Shown here: positions 1 through 10,508 of the stretch, one piece after another
Numbering within the stretch: position 1 is the first letter of the stretch
How the letters are laid out: the number at the start of each line of letters is the position of its first letter
Assembly: GCF_021018895.1 (NCBI RefSeq)
Contig: NC_079378.1
Span: forward strand, 10,041,501 to 10,105,500
Source: Seriola aureovittata
Lineage: Eukaryota > Chordata > Actinopteri > Carangiformes > Carangidae
Direction: 5' to 3'
DNA length: 64,000 nt
The notes under the pieces: generated by a model
What the model was told of the DNA's origin: nothing
Seen by the model: the letters and a program-made list of their open reading frames with translations, nothing else
The model's database searches: none
Position numbers and translations under genes: made by a program

Positions 1-3000
1 GAACGGTAACTAAAGTGCGAAACGGGTGAATCTTTTTTAACTGGCAGATAAGCGTTTAGTGACAAGTCTTTCTAAATCACCGCCTTCGGTCTGTTTTCCA
101 CAGCGTTACATGATCTGAACAGCAGATGTGAAGTGGGTTAGTGACTCATCTAGCACATCAGTTGTGATTCTAGTTAATCGTGACAGTTGGATTTCATAGA
201 ACCTCTGTGATTGTGAAACCAAGAGAATGACCATGGCATGTTTGGCATGTTGCTATGGGACATCCCCTCATTAATTTTGTCCATTAGATTGATTATGCCG
301 CAGCCTGAACTCAAGAGAATGTGTTGATGCTCGAAAGATGAGATTCATGTGACATTCCTCAGGCTCTGTCACACAAGTACTGTATGTGCTAAAAGCAAGA
401 CACTGCCCTCTGGGCCAGGGTACTCCTGCTGAACTGATGTTGTAACATGATGTAAAATAAATCTTCCAGGCTGGACCATAAAGTAAAACTGCTGCAGCCC
501 CCAGTGTGAGGTCAGCGTGCCCTGCCAAGGACACTATGATGTTGCAGTTTTTTGTTTTTTTTTCAGCAGTGGTGGTGTTGTGTGCGCATTCATGCATGTA
601 TTGATGGAGGAATAGCTTAAAATGACCCTAGAATTGTTATAGATATGGTCATTCGTGTTCACCTTGCCGTGTGTTTTTGACACTTGAAGGGCCCTGGAGG
701 CTCAGATAACTGTAGTAATAAATGTCGACACGGAAAATGACTTACACTGTTTTTATTGAGCATAAATTAAAATAAATAATATAAACGTGACAAGCCAGTC
801 TTCCAGACTCCTCTGAAAATTCAAATATAATTTGACTAACAAGATAAGTGTACGGGACAAAGCTGCACCAGTTCAGTCTAACTTTGTAAATCTTTGAAGT
901 TGGCACTGCACAAAATCAGGATATTAATTTAAATTTTGAAAAATTAAACATTGCATTTTTCATCAAATGATGGTGACTCATTCATTTGCACATCACTGGT
1001 GCATGTGTGTGCAAGAAAAACAAAACATTTTTGCTTGATTAATCCTCAAGAGCATTACACATCCGATAACTAAATTGTGATAACTCGAGAAATAATGAAG
1101 CACAGATGTTTGTTTTGTTTGCACAAATGTGCACAAACGATGTGCAAATGGATGAGACCACTTTGGAGTCACTTGGGCATCAATGTTGACATAATAAGAC
1201 TGCTCTGCTCTTACAATTGAATTTCTCAAAAATGGTTCAAAGACAAATTGTTACTGTCTGCACAAACGATCTCAAACGGTTTCATTCGTATCCTGATCAG
1301 ATGGGGTTGCCAACTTCTCGCAGGTGCAATGTTTGCACAAGATTCAGTAGTACTCCCTACAGATGTGATTAGTTTTATACGCCATCTGTTTAATTAGACG
1401 CCCAAACTGAGTAATTGATGCCAAATGTGCAGGTATTACGACAATGTCCGCAATAGGCAGCCCTGCATAGCCTAACTGGAGTAACTAATTGTGTAGCTTG
1501 GCTTGTAACAACCACTTCGCCGTTTACATTCGGAATTGTTCACTTTGTTTAACTCACTTCTGGTACTTAGGTCATATTTCTACTGCCGTTGCCAAAGAAG
1601 TCTTTCCATTAGGAGAGGTAGATCAGTCTACCTTGTGGTCGTATGCCACTTATCCAGCTGCTATGTTGGCATCGCTTTGTGTTTGAGTGTGTTTGTTTGT
1701 GAGTCTCACACTGGCCTCAGTCAGCTGCATGCAGTGTAGAAAGCTCAAGTTGCGGTGGTTACGTTAAATTGTGAATATTAACGAACCATGTGAAATTTCA
1801 GCAGCGGCGCTCAGAATGTGTGTGTGCACAGGGGGAAACGCTGTCTTGTGTGTATTCACGAGGGAATATTAATGTGAACGAGTGTAAAATCCTTCTCAGG
1901 CATGTTCCCCTGTATAACAAATGCTACGCATGTATTTTGGTCCAGCTGACTCATCAGGAGGCAAATTTAAATCTGTCTTAAGAAGATGACAGCTCCACAG
2001 CTTGATCTCAGTAATGAGGTGACGACGATGGAAAGAAAGCACAAGGCACATCAAACATAAAAACATATAAACATATAACAGCAGGATTCACTTTCATGCT
2101 TCCTAAAATAACAGCAGTCGCTGAAAAGATCGCATCTCATCCGGGTTTGCACCACAGAATGTAATAAATGACCCATCTGACCAGTGCGGGAAAGGAGGAG
2201 GATGATATAGAGGCTGATCTACTCATAGTCTTGAACCGTCATTATTTTTAGATGGACGGGATTTTCGGTTTACTGTATCCTTGTTTGGGTCATCATGAAA
2301 AGATAAGGTCACATTAACCTGCAAGCCTCTGTTCCTGCCTCTGCTGGTAAATACATTCATAAGAGGAAAAAGTGCATCCATGTTATGTTTAAAAATATGC
2401 ACAAGGTTGTGCTCAGCTCTGTTGCACCTGCAGCCGCAACCCAGCAGTGACATCACATTGTACTGACACAACCTGGAGTACAGAGCGGTACAGTGAGAGG
2501 AAATGAGCACAGCGAACACAAGTGTTTGAAGGGGTGTTACAGAGTTTCACTTTATATTCATCTGTTTCCGTAGTGCTCTCTTAAATGAATTTTTTTTTTA
2601 TTATTTTTTTTTTTTTTATTAAATTGTAAGATGGAAACTATAATTAGCTGTGAAATTCTTCTGTTATGATCCTGTGGTATGACAGTTGAAGCTGTGTGGC
2701 ACATGCAGATCTGGAGGTTAACAGACTGGTGATATTCTGTATTTTTTCTTTATCGCCAACAAACCCTATGAAAACACCAAAACCAACAAAATATTGATCC
2801 CACTACCAAGGTTTGGCCTTGTAGCCAAAGCCTGATAGAGATTATTCCTCTCTGCTATAAAGCTCCATTGTTGTCCAAAATCTATCAAAAACACATGAAG
2901 GAACCTCTCTGTTACACTGACTAACATGTTCCTTCAGTCCTATGAACGCAGCCATTGTAGTTTATTTTTAGTCGAGCCCACGTACACTGTCCTGCTGCTG

Positions 3001-3833
3001 TAAATACTCAACAGAGCAACAATTCTGTGGCTTAAAAAAGTCCCCTATTTCTTGAGTAGCATTTGCTAAAAACGACAAGTTGTTTTTAAGAAATTACATA
3101 ACTTAAAAAAAAAAAATGAAATCATTCATTTATTTACTATTTTGAAAGATTTATGTCCTCTGTAGGAATTACTGAGCTTTGGGCAGAAAGCCACAGGCGG
3201 GGTCGGGAAGTCGGAGAGTATTGGGAGACAGACTAATGCATTGTTGGGGTTTGTCTTTGCATCCGATTTGATTAAATTTGCTCCTGTGAATAGCACTGCT
3301 TGCATATCACTGACAAACATTTCACCTAAAAATGTTTGACAGAATCAACTCAAAAGTTCTTCCCTCTGGTCAAATACTGTATTTGCATCTTTTTCAAATG
3401 AAATGAGTCTTATCCCAGTTGCACGTGTGGTTTATTTTCCCACATCCTAGTTATATAGGGTATTGATTCTCAGCTAGCAAGAGCGTTATTATGAGAAAGG
3501 GAAGCTCTGTAGTCAAATGTGGACCGTTGAGATTCTAGTTCATGGGCCACAGTAGGAATGTTAGCAACGTGGATCACATCTGATTGTCGAACTAAAACGG
3601 CTCCGTTGACAATCGTGTCTTGTGCCATGTGTTCCGAGTGCAGACTTGAAGAAGTGAAGCTGTCAACACCAGAGGAAAAGCACAGGCTTCACAGGCTTAG
3701 TGTAGAATCAACAGGTGGTTAGTGTGGTCATAATACATACTGCTCAGACTAATCCATCTCAAACCTACTTATGTAGCTAATATGTCTGTGTCCCTTTTCC
3801 CCCTTCTCCGTCGTCTCCCTCTTCTCTTCACAG
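1..3833 (+). other. nr3c1: nr3c1 intron 3 (3' part)
   Basis: This stretch is non-coding. It runs into a pyrimidine-rich acceptor (3,791-3,833, ending CAG) in front of the second zinc-finger exon. I looked for the first zinc-finger exon (a CxxC...CKVFFKR type sequence) and for a small alternative exon that could add residues between the fingers, and found neither. The exon 3 donor therefore lies upstream of base 1. Low-complexity T-rich DNA is present at 2,588-2,620 and a relic dispersed repeat at about 2,741-3,110. The short open frames here lack homology and periodicity and look like chance. Confidence 0.75.
2741..3110. repeat. relic dispersed fish repeat
   Basis: The segment contains phrases such as TCTATCAAAAACACATGAAG and AAATACTCAACAGAGCAAC, which I recall from a repeat scattered through percomorph genomes and transcripts. 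It has no coding potential and no clear terminal repeats. Family and exact borders are uncertain and the identification rests on memory, not on a second copy in this window. Confidence 0.35.
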
Positions 3834-3950
3834 GACAACACAACTACCTCTGTGCGGGGAGGAATGACTGCATCATAGATAAGATCCGCAGGAAGAACTG
3901 TCCAGCCTGCCGCTTCAGGAAATGTCTTCAAGCCGGAATGAACTTGGAAG
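3834..3950 (+). CDS. nr3c1: nr3c1 exon 4: second zinc finger of the DNA-binding domain
   Basis: This 117-bp exon, the size I recall for human NR3C1 exon 4, encodes 38 whole codons plus split codons at both ends (two bases in, one base out). It carries the second C4 zinc finger, with zinc-binding cysteines in YLC, NDC, KNC and PAC. It includes the D-box AGRND used for dimerisation on palindromic glucocorticoid response elements, and the finger-2 helix ending [11 protein letters not shown]. The residues CRFRKC fit glucocorticoid receptor (CRYRKC in mammals), whereas mineralocorticoid receptor has CRLQKC. The acceptor is CTTCACAG and the donor GTAAAC. The fish GR1/GR2 paralogue cannot be decided from this exon. 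Confidence 0.96.
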
Positions 3951-4920
3951 GTAAACAGGCTGACCCATCTTTAAATCAGTCCCGGCTGCATTCAAAGACA
4001 CCACACACTCACAACCTCACTTTAAAGTCACAGTGAAATGGAAGACACTGTCTTAGAAGACATACAGTATTTCCGGGTGAAACGGAATATGTGAGCAGGG
4101 TGTAGTTGACGAGACGGGTTTGATTGATTTGATTGGTTCACTCAGAAGGTGAGCACGGCTTAGCAGATGCAGAGCAACATGTTGAGGACCTCTTGGCCTC
4201 AACCCACACCACCCACAATGAACACATTAGACCTCAGCCACAATCTTTTGAAATGTAAACTGTTCTTGCCAACTGACCTCCTAAATCTGCACATTTATGT
4301 GATGGGCTGGGTTAGCCGCTCGCCCCAAATTACATTTGACTGGATAAATTTCTGCATGCACACTCCCGAGAGCATCAGAATGAGTCTTCAAAAGTATTTT
4401 AACATTTTACAGGTAGACGAAAGAGGATTTTGTTATGAAAATAATTATTTCGACACTTTTGCTATGTACCAATAGATAACGGAGCAGTTTTGTTTTGTTT
4501 TTTCTTTTTTTTTTCTTTCAATGTGTCTTTAATTTGTAGTGAATGCTCTGCAATCCTTAAAACAAATACTTTATGAAGAAATTCCCCTTGATTGACTCCC
4601 ATGTCAGTGTCACCGTGACACTGTCACCCACTCTTTTCCACTATGATCTTCAGTATTTCTGGTTTTGGTTTAACTCAGCAGCACCCACCCACGCTCGTTT
4701 AATGATAGCCTAATAAAACACATCATAAGAAATACAATTACTGGAATAATAAAACTGTTTTGCAATGTTTATTTTCAAGCTTTTTGTTGGTGGGATGAAA
4801 CTGGAGTTCATTTTGTATTCGTTGTTTCAACAGCGAGACTGAGCAGTATGGGAATATGACATGATACAAAATTTGACATCTCACTCTGAAATAAAACTAC
4901 CAGTGTGTATGAAGAGAGAA

Positions 4921-4932
4921 GGGGGGGGGGGG
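4921..4932 (+). repeat. G12 homopolymer
   Basis: Twelve consecutive G on the plus strand inside nr3c1 intron 4, after an AGAGAGAAG stretch. It is a simple repeat with no other assigned role. Confidence 0.9.
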
Positions 4933-5935
4933 CATGCATACAAATATTAAATTAAACCATAATCATTGCTGTGAATATATCATACAGCATCAAAACCTGT
5001 CCCGCACATCACTGAAGCATACTTTATCTCACATCTCCTTTTACTCTCTATCTGGAAAAGTCTCCGTCATTCTGTTCCATTCGCACCTCTTATATCTTAT
5101 GTAATACTCCAGTGCCCGTAGGAATATTGTTAGGGTCTTATTCCTCTTAGATCTGTGATTTTTTTTTGTCAAAACAGTGACAATGACAGAGACAGGGATG
5201 AAAACAGATCACCTGCAGGCTCTGAAAATCCTTTTTGAATTTGTGGTGTTGATGGCTTTGAGGTCTGTGGATTTGAGAAAGACAAAACAAGAAAAGCTGA
5301 AAGTGAATAAATGGCCTCTAGTCTAATACAGTGGCAATACTCAGCAGTGCGCCACAGCTCTTCGGAAAATGTCTCTTCTTGAATGTGAGCACAGATTCTC
5401 CACAACAATAGAGCAACAATATGGACCTTGGGGGAAAAAAAAAAAAAAAAAATCACTGACAGTTCTTGAAATTTATGTACAAGTCCTCCTGAATGTTGCG
5501 TGGCTGCAGTGAGAATCAACTGGTATTAGTCACTCATGTGGGAACATGTGCCGTCGTCTATGAATGTGCTGCTCTGTACACGTGTGCCGGTGCGCCATGT
5601 CCTCACATACAATACTGAATGCGTAATCCACTGTCAAGTCCAAGTCCACAGCCCCGGGATCACCTGGTGATCTTTCACCTGATTCTGCTTCAAGGGATAA
5701 ATGTTAAGGACAGGGTATAACAGTGAAGGTGTGTCAGGGTTAAGGAAGATGGACATGGGAAGCAACAGGTGAAGTTCAACAGCGGCTGTAAGTGCTTGGA
5801 ACTTGGTTCTTGTGTTATTTCATCTGATGCTCCCTTAGGGCATGTACAATCAGTGTTGTGTGAGATTCCTTTCAGACAGTGCTGTGTTTGTCAGACAGAG
5901 GTGAAGGTAGTTGCACAGGGGAGGCAGAGACCGAA

Positions 5936-5960
5936 AGAGAGAGAGAGAGAGATAGAGAGG
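5936..5960 (+). repeat. (GA)n microsatellite
   Basis: A short imperfect GA tract interrupted by GATA inside nr3c1 intron 4. Confidence 0.85.
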
Positions 5961-6979
5961 GATTTGATGGACGTCAGTGCATCAGCAGACAAACTCCCAC
6001 CAGAAAGGCTCTTAGTTGCCATAGAAACACCAGGAGAGGAAATTAAAAAAGGTAGAGAGTAGGGGGAAAAAAATGTTTTTTCATGGTAACCTCTCAACTC
6101 CTGATATGTTTTGCACATTTAGTGGGAGAAAATGTCAAAATGATGCCCACGTAATCCACGTAGTGCGAGCAAAAACACAACAATTTGCCAAATCATGCAT
6201 ATGTGGACAAAGTCCGCTGAGAAATGGTGTAGTTTTGAAGACTCTGTGTCTTGTTACACACAAACTGGCGTGATGCATTCTTCTGACCTTTTCGAGGCTT
6301 GTCAGAACTCATGGATTTCAAATTCATAACAGCCACTTCATTTTATTGTTGATATTGTTGCTGCTGTTTGTTTTCAATTAATTATTTTCACAATTAATTA
6401 ATTAAATTAATTGTTTCAATCACTGGTGTAGTCCTTTTGATTTTTACATTAGTGTTAAACAATGAGGTGGGGTCAGGCCAAGCATGTAAAAACAGCTGAG
6501 GTCGGAGACCAGGGGAAGATATGATGAATGGGGTTTTTTTTTCTCCCTTTGATTTAGTGAGTTACTTCTCGATGCAGTGTAACACACATGCCCTGTATAT
6601 TTGCTTCTAGATTACTGTGTAAGAAATTAATTAAACCAAGTAAATTTGATTGAGTCATTGTGGAAAATGGAAACGGGCTTGAAAATTATTTTTATGGCCC
6701 TATATACTGGCATGAAACCAAAGTGCCACTCATAAAGAAAATCTGTTATAGTGTGGAAAATGCATACTTTAATGTGAACCAAGAATCAATTGACATAGCA
6801 TATTTAAAATGCATTTAATTTTTAAATGTGATAAAAGCAATAGTCGTTTACACGTGGTGTGCCAAGGTGAGGTGTATAGCTCGTGCCGTGTAAAAATAAT
6901 TGTGCATTATTCACACAGACAATGCAGTTTTTATTTCATGTGGTGTGCTATTGCGCTACATGCTGTATTTGGTGATGTT

Positions 6980-7180
6980 TAGAGCTGAATCAATCAGCCA
7001 GAAAATGAATAGCAGCTGTAACTATTTTGATTGTTCCGGCCCCTCTGATGGAAGGCTTTGCTGCTTTTCTCTGTTTCATAACATTATACTGTATGTCTTT
7101 GGGTTTTCCACTGTTGATCAGACTAAACAAGACATTTGAAGACGTCACCTTGGGCTGTGGGAAATTGTGATGAAAATTTT
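6980..7180 (+). repeat. relic dispersed repeat, copy 1
   Basis: The segment reads through GCTGCTTTTCTCTG, a GGGTTTTCCACTGTTGATCAG stretch and GAAGACGTCACC to GGGAAATTGTGATG. It is a diverged, same-orientation relative of 13,815-14,100 (GAAGACATCATC ... GAGAAATTGTGAATG). I recognise the pattern as a SINE/MITE-like repeat common in teleosts. The family name is not certain. Confidence 0.5.
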
Positions 7181-7240
7181 AATCCAACTGTACCAACAGT
7201 TTGCTGCTTTGAGCTTTCACTTATTCTATTAACTATTCTC

Positions 7241-7710
7241 TGTTGTTTTGAATGTAGTTGATTGTAAAATCAGAAATCATAGAATTTTTGCATCTACTTT
7301 ATCCCAAATTAGAATTACCGCCTTGTGGTTGTATGCCTCCACCAACCAGCCAAGCTGCAGGAAATATGGTCACAATCTCATCCTTCCTGAGTTACAGCAT
7401 TTAATAATGGCCGGGAGTGGCCGTTATTAAATGCTGTAACTCAGGAAGTTTTTACAGAACATTATGATGTCACAGTGAAGTTGACCTTCGACCATTTGGC
7501 TATACAATGTCATCACTTCATCATTTAGCCTATTAGAACTTTGCTTTAAATTGTGTCATGGTCAGCATTTACATTTTTGAGTTATGGCCAAATGTGTTTT
7601 GTGAGATCACAGTGATCTTCACCATTGACCACCAAAATTGAATCAGTTCATCCTTGAGTGAAAGATAAATTTGAAGAGGGGCGGATGGAGGGACAACCTG
7701 AAAACATAGA
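7241..7710 (+). repeat. relic dispersed repeat ending GGACAACCTGAAAACATA
   Basis: Phrases such as TTGAGTTATGGCCAAATGTG, CCAAAATTGAATCAGTTCAT and GGACAACCTGAAAACATA match a repeat I recall as very abundant in fish introns, usually holding AT-rich and calcium-like GTCACAGTGA motifs. It includes a nearly perfect inverted repeat (7,384-7,447). It is non-coding and the borders are approximate. Confidence 0.45.
7384..7447 (+). repeat. 29-bp inverted repeat, 6-nt loop
   Basis: The arm 7,384-7,412 (starts TTCCTGAGTTACAGC) and the arm 7,419-7,447 (ends GCTGTAACTCAGGAA) are reverse complements with one mismatch, separated by GGGAGT. The structure would fold as a long stem-loop in nr3c1 pre-mRNA or as a DNA cruciform. 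Confidence 0.93.
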
Positions 7711-7780
7711 GTAAAAATAAAAACACTACCTCTGCTCACTTTCTCCCTTCTGTTTCATGTGTCCTTCCCTCCCTTTCTAT

Positions 7781-7782
7781 CC

Positions 7783-7813
<31 letters not shown>

Positions 7814-7825
7814 ACACACACACAG
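7781..7825 (+). repeat. nr3c1: C19-(CA)12 tract forming the exon 5 acceptor
   Basis: Nineteen C residues (7,781-7,799) run into (CA)12, whose last CA precedes the G of the acceptor AG at 7,824-7,825. The usual mixed C/T polypyrimidine tract is replaced by repeat DNA. A CCTTCCCTCCCTTTC stretch lies just upstream, at 7,763-7,777. Confidence 0.92.
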
Positions 7826-8098
7826 CAAGGAAAAACAAGAAGCTGATCAAGATGAAAGTGCCCCGGCCCCCTGGATCATCCGAGCCCATCAGCAACATGC
7901 CTGTTCCAGTCATCCCCAGGTGCATGCCCCAACTCGTGCCCACCATGCTGTCAGTGCTCAAGGCCATCGAGCCGGAGATCATCTACTCGGGCTACGACAG
8001 CACACTGCCCGACACCTCCTCACGGCTCATGACCACTCTCAACAGGTTGGGGGGACAACAGGTCATCTCTGCAGTCAAGTGGGCCAAGTCACTGCCAG
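7826..8098 (+). CDS. nr3c1: nr3c1 exon 5: hinge and start of ligand-binding domain
   Basis: This 273-bp exon takes one base from exon 4 and leaves one base. It encodes the hinge (ARKNKKLIKMK, the basic region next to the DNA-binding domain) and the first helices of the ligand-binding domain. Those include PTMLSVLKAIEPEIIYSGYD and the helix-3 region ending VKWAKSLPG. Residues aligning with human Asn564 and Gln570, which contact the steroid, are kept in the string LNRLGGQQ. Homology is to glucocorticoid rather than mineralocorticoid receptor. The donor is GTAACA. The acceptor is unusual because it is made of poly-C and CA repeats. Confidence 0.95.
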
Positions 8099-10363
8099 GT
8101 AACAAAAAGCCATGCGTTGCCTTTGGTTTTGTCTTGGTGCACTGTTCAAGCAAAGTGTGTCACTGGCAGTAGTAGCAGCTTCTTCAAATGAGTCTCATGT
8201 GTAGTGAAGTGAAACAAATCTGTGATGGAAAACAAAGACACGCATGTTCATTTGTTACTTTTAATACATGCAGCTGGTCAAGGAAGTTACATCACTTTTA
8301 GATTAAAAAAAAAAAGGGAACATGTCCTTGGTTGCGCACTGCAACATTTGCAGACTAGACATTTAGTGCACAATGGCAAAGCTTTCACTTTTGCCCCCAC
8401 GTTAACCGAGCATCTGCTTGTCAGCATTGTTACCATTCCTCAGTGAGAGTAAAGAACACAATTAACCAGAAGTTAACCTGCAAAGTAATCCAAACTATGT
8501 GACCATTCCTGTGGAGAAACATAACTTATATAAAATTCAAAATGTCAGAGTTCATTCTTGTGGTTAGAGCGGTTGATGAGACATAACTCTTGTCAGATTG
8601 AAAACGTGGATATGGCTCTTCAAATTCGGGCTGCGGCTTCTGTCTGATCAAGTGGAATCATGCAGTTAATGAGAAGCAAAGGAGGAAGAAGGGGCCAATT
8701 TGTAGCGGAGGTTCATCACTTTGCTGCTTGAATCACAGTTAGGCTCGTAGGCAGTTAGTTATGTTAATTAATGCAATTGTGGCCTCCCACTTTAAACTGC
8801 ACAAAAACATTACAAAAAGTAAATGTACATATATATATATTTTTTTTTTTTCACAAATGATTCCTCTTGGCAGTAGCGCCCAAGAGCAACATACATTCAA
8901 AAACTATGTAATAAAATTTGTGACCTCTGTAATGGCTGACAGAAGAGTAGAGCAATCATGGCTTATGAAAGAACAATTCACTTCAGGTACCCCACCTCTT
9001 CAGAGTACTTAGATTTTGATCAGGCCATGACCAAGGTTAATGTCCTTTTGAATGTGCATAGACAATGTCCCTGATGATGTTCCTACAACCTGTTAAAAGT
9101 CATTAGCGCTGTTAAGCAAATGTTCCTACAAGCGAGTGGAAATTTCAGCTTTTTCATCTCGGAGCAGTAAAAATCACTGCATCCATCGTCAGCGTCGACT
9201 CGGCTTACTTGAGCGTAAAATGATTGCGTCAGTTTCTGGGTTATTTCATCTAACAGTGGCACATTACTGAGAGACTGTCAAATGAGGAGGAAGGTAACAT
9301 CATCACTGGTATTGGACTAAACATGATTCCTTTGGGATTGAATTCATAAAGGGATATATTTATATTTTACTGTTCTCCCAAGTAACGTAAATTCATGTTA
9401 TAAACATCAAGTAAGAAGATAATTGCTGGGTATGAGGGCTACACAGTTTCCATTCCAAAAAAACAAAAATGGAAACACAGAGTTTGGAATTTTTCTTTTT
9501 TTTTTTTTTTACCACCCATTCTAGTTTCTAATCATGAGAAAGGAGGCACATGACTTGATAATCGCTCCAAGTATTTGCTTTGAGATTTTCTCTCCCCACT
9601 CTAATTGTTGCTATTGGTCATACCAAAGATGCAAGATCAGAGTTCTCAGGAAAAACCATAACACAATTTTTTTTTTTTTTTTTTTTTTTTTTTCATGATT
9701 TCCGTGTGTGACAGTTTGATGAGGGACAAATCTGGCTCCAGTCTTGTTGTGTGTGCATTGTCCACAGCTGGCAGCCTGCCAAGGTGGTAGTGAGAAAAAG
9801 CTCTAAGGGAGGAGGGGAGCGCTCTTACATAACAGCCATGGTTTAAAACAAATGTAATGTGAAAGGACTTTTCATGTGCAGCTCCACTTTTCTAGTTTTG
9901 ACAGTGTGGAAACAACCGAACTGCAGTTTAAATCCAGTTTGAACATCGACTTAACTAGATCCTCCTTTCTTGCTTTTTGGAAGCTGTCTTCGTAATTGTG
10001 TTTTAATGACGTATTGAGCAATTACTTTTTGTTTTCGTCAGTGTTTCTGTATCTCCCTGAAATACAGATATGAAGATGTTATGCTGTGTTTATTAAATGT
10101 TTATTTGTACAATGACACACATATGTATATATATATAGCACTAACTGATGTCACATTGCATTTAACTTAAGCTGTGCAGAAAAATATCAAGATCGTGGTG
10201 TGCTTATTGCTAATGTTGGCCAACAATCTTTAAAGAACAACTAAATACTCAAATCTAATTATCCATTTTTAGTGTGATGATGTGTTTGTGTGTCTCTTTC
10301 TGTCCAATTGGCTTTGTCTGTGTCGGTGCTCTCTTTTTAATCTGTCTTATCTGACTTTCCTAG
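8099..10363 (+). other. nr3c1: nr3c1 intron 5
   Basis: A 2.3-kb intron. It holds T-runs at about 9,496-9,510 and 9,667-9,693 and short AT-rich tracts, with no recognisable exon or structured element. It ends in a pyrimidine-rich acceptor (CTGACTTTCCTAG). Confidence 0.85.
9667..9693 (+). repeat. T27 homopolymer
   Basis: An uninterrupted run of about 27 T inside nr3c1 intron 5. It may be the tail of an old reverse-strand retroposon, but no body is recognisable. Confidence 0.85.
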
Positions 10364-10508
10364 GCTTCCGCAACCTGCACCTGGATGACCAGATGACTTT
10401 GCTGCAGTGCTCCTGGCTCTTTCTAATGTCCTTCAGTCTCGGCTGGAGGTCGTATGAGCAGTGTAACGGTAGCATGCTCTGCTTCGCCCCCGATCTCGTC
10501 ATCAACAA
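10364..10508 (+). CDS. nr3c1: nr3c1 exon 6: ligand-binding domain, helices 4-5 and beta turn
   Basis: This 145-bp exon (same length as I recall for human exon 6) completes a glycine codon with GC and leaves AA. It encodes the nuclear-receptor signature [17 protein letters not shown], then LGWRSYEQ, which contains the arginine equivalent to human Arg611 that binds the steroid A-ring ketone. It ends [10 protein letters not shown]. The donor reads AACAA|GTGCGT, a less usual GTGCGT hexamer, but phase and length leave no good alternative. The longer open frame around it is read-through into introns. Confidence 0.95.

Larger units (their letters stand above)
3951..7825 (+). other. nr3c1: nr3c1 intron 4
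   Basis: A 3.9-kb intron without recognisable coding sequence. It contains a G12 run (4,921-4,932), an A-run near 5,432, a (GA)n tract near 5,938, relic dispersed repeats at about 6,980-7,180 and 7,241-7,710, a 29-bp inverted repeat (7,384-7,447), and a C19-(CA)12 tract that directly forms the 3' splice site of exon 5. Confidence 0.85.

Noticed and set aside
1..3833. First zinc-finger exon or a nine-residue alternative exon of nr3c1
   Set aside because: I searched for the cysteine pattern and for a short in-frame insert with splice sites and found no convincing match.
5169..5519. 116-codon minus-strand frame in nr3c1 intron 4
   Set aside because: It depends on an A18 run and a GA tract for its length and has no homology.
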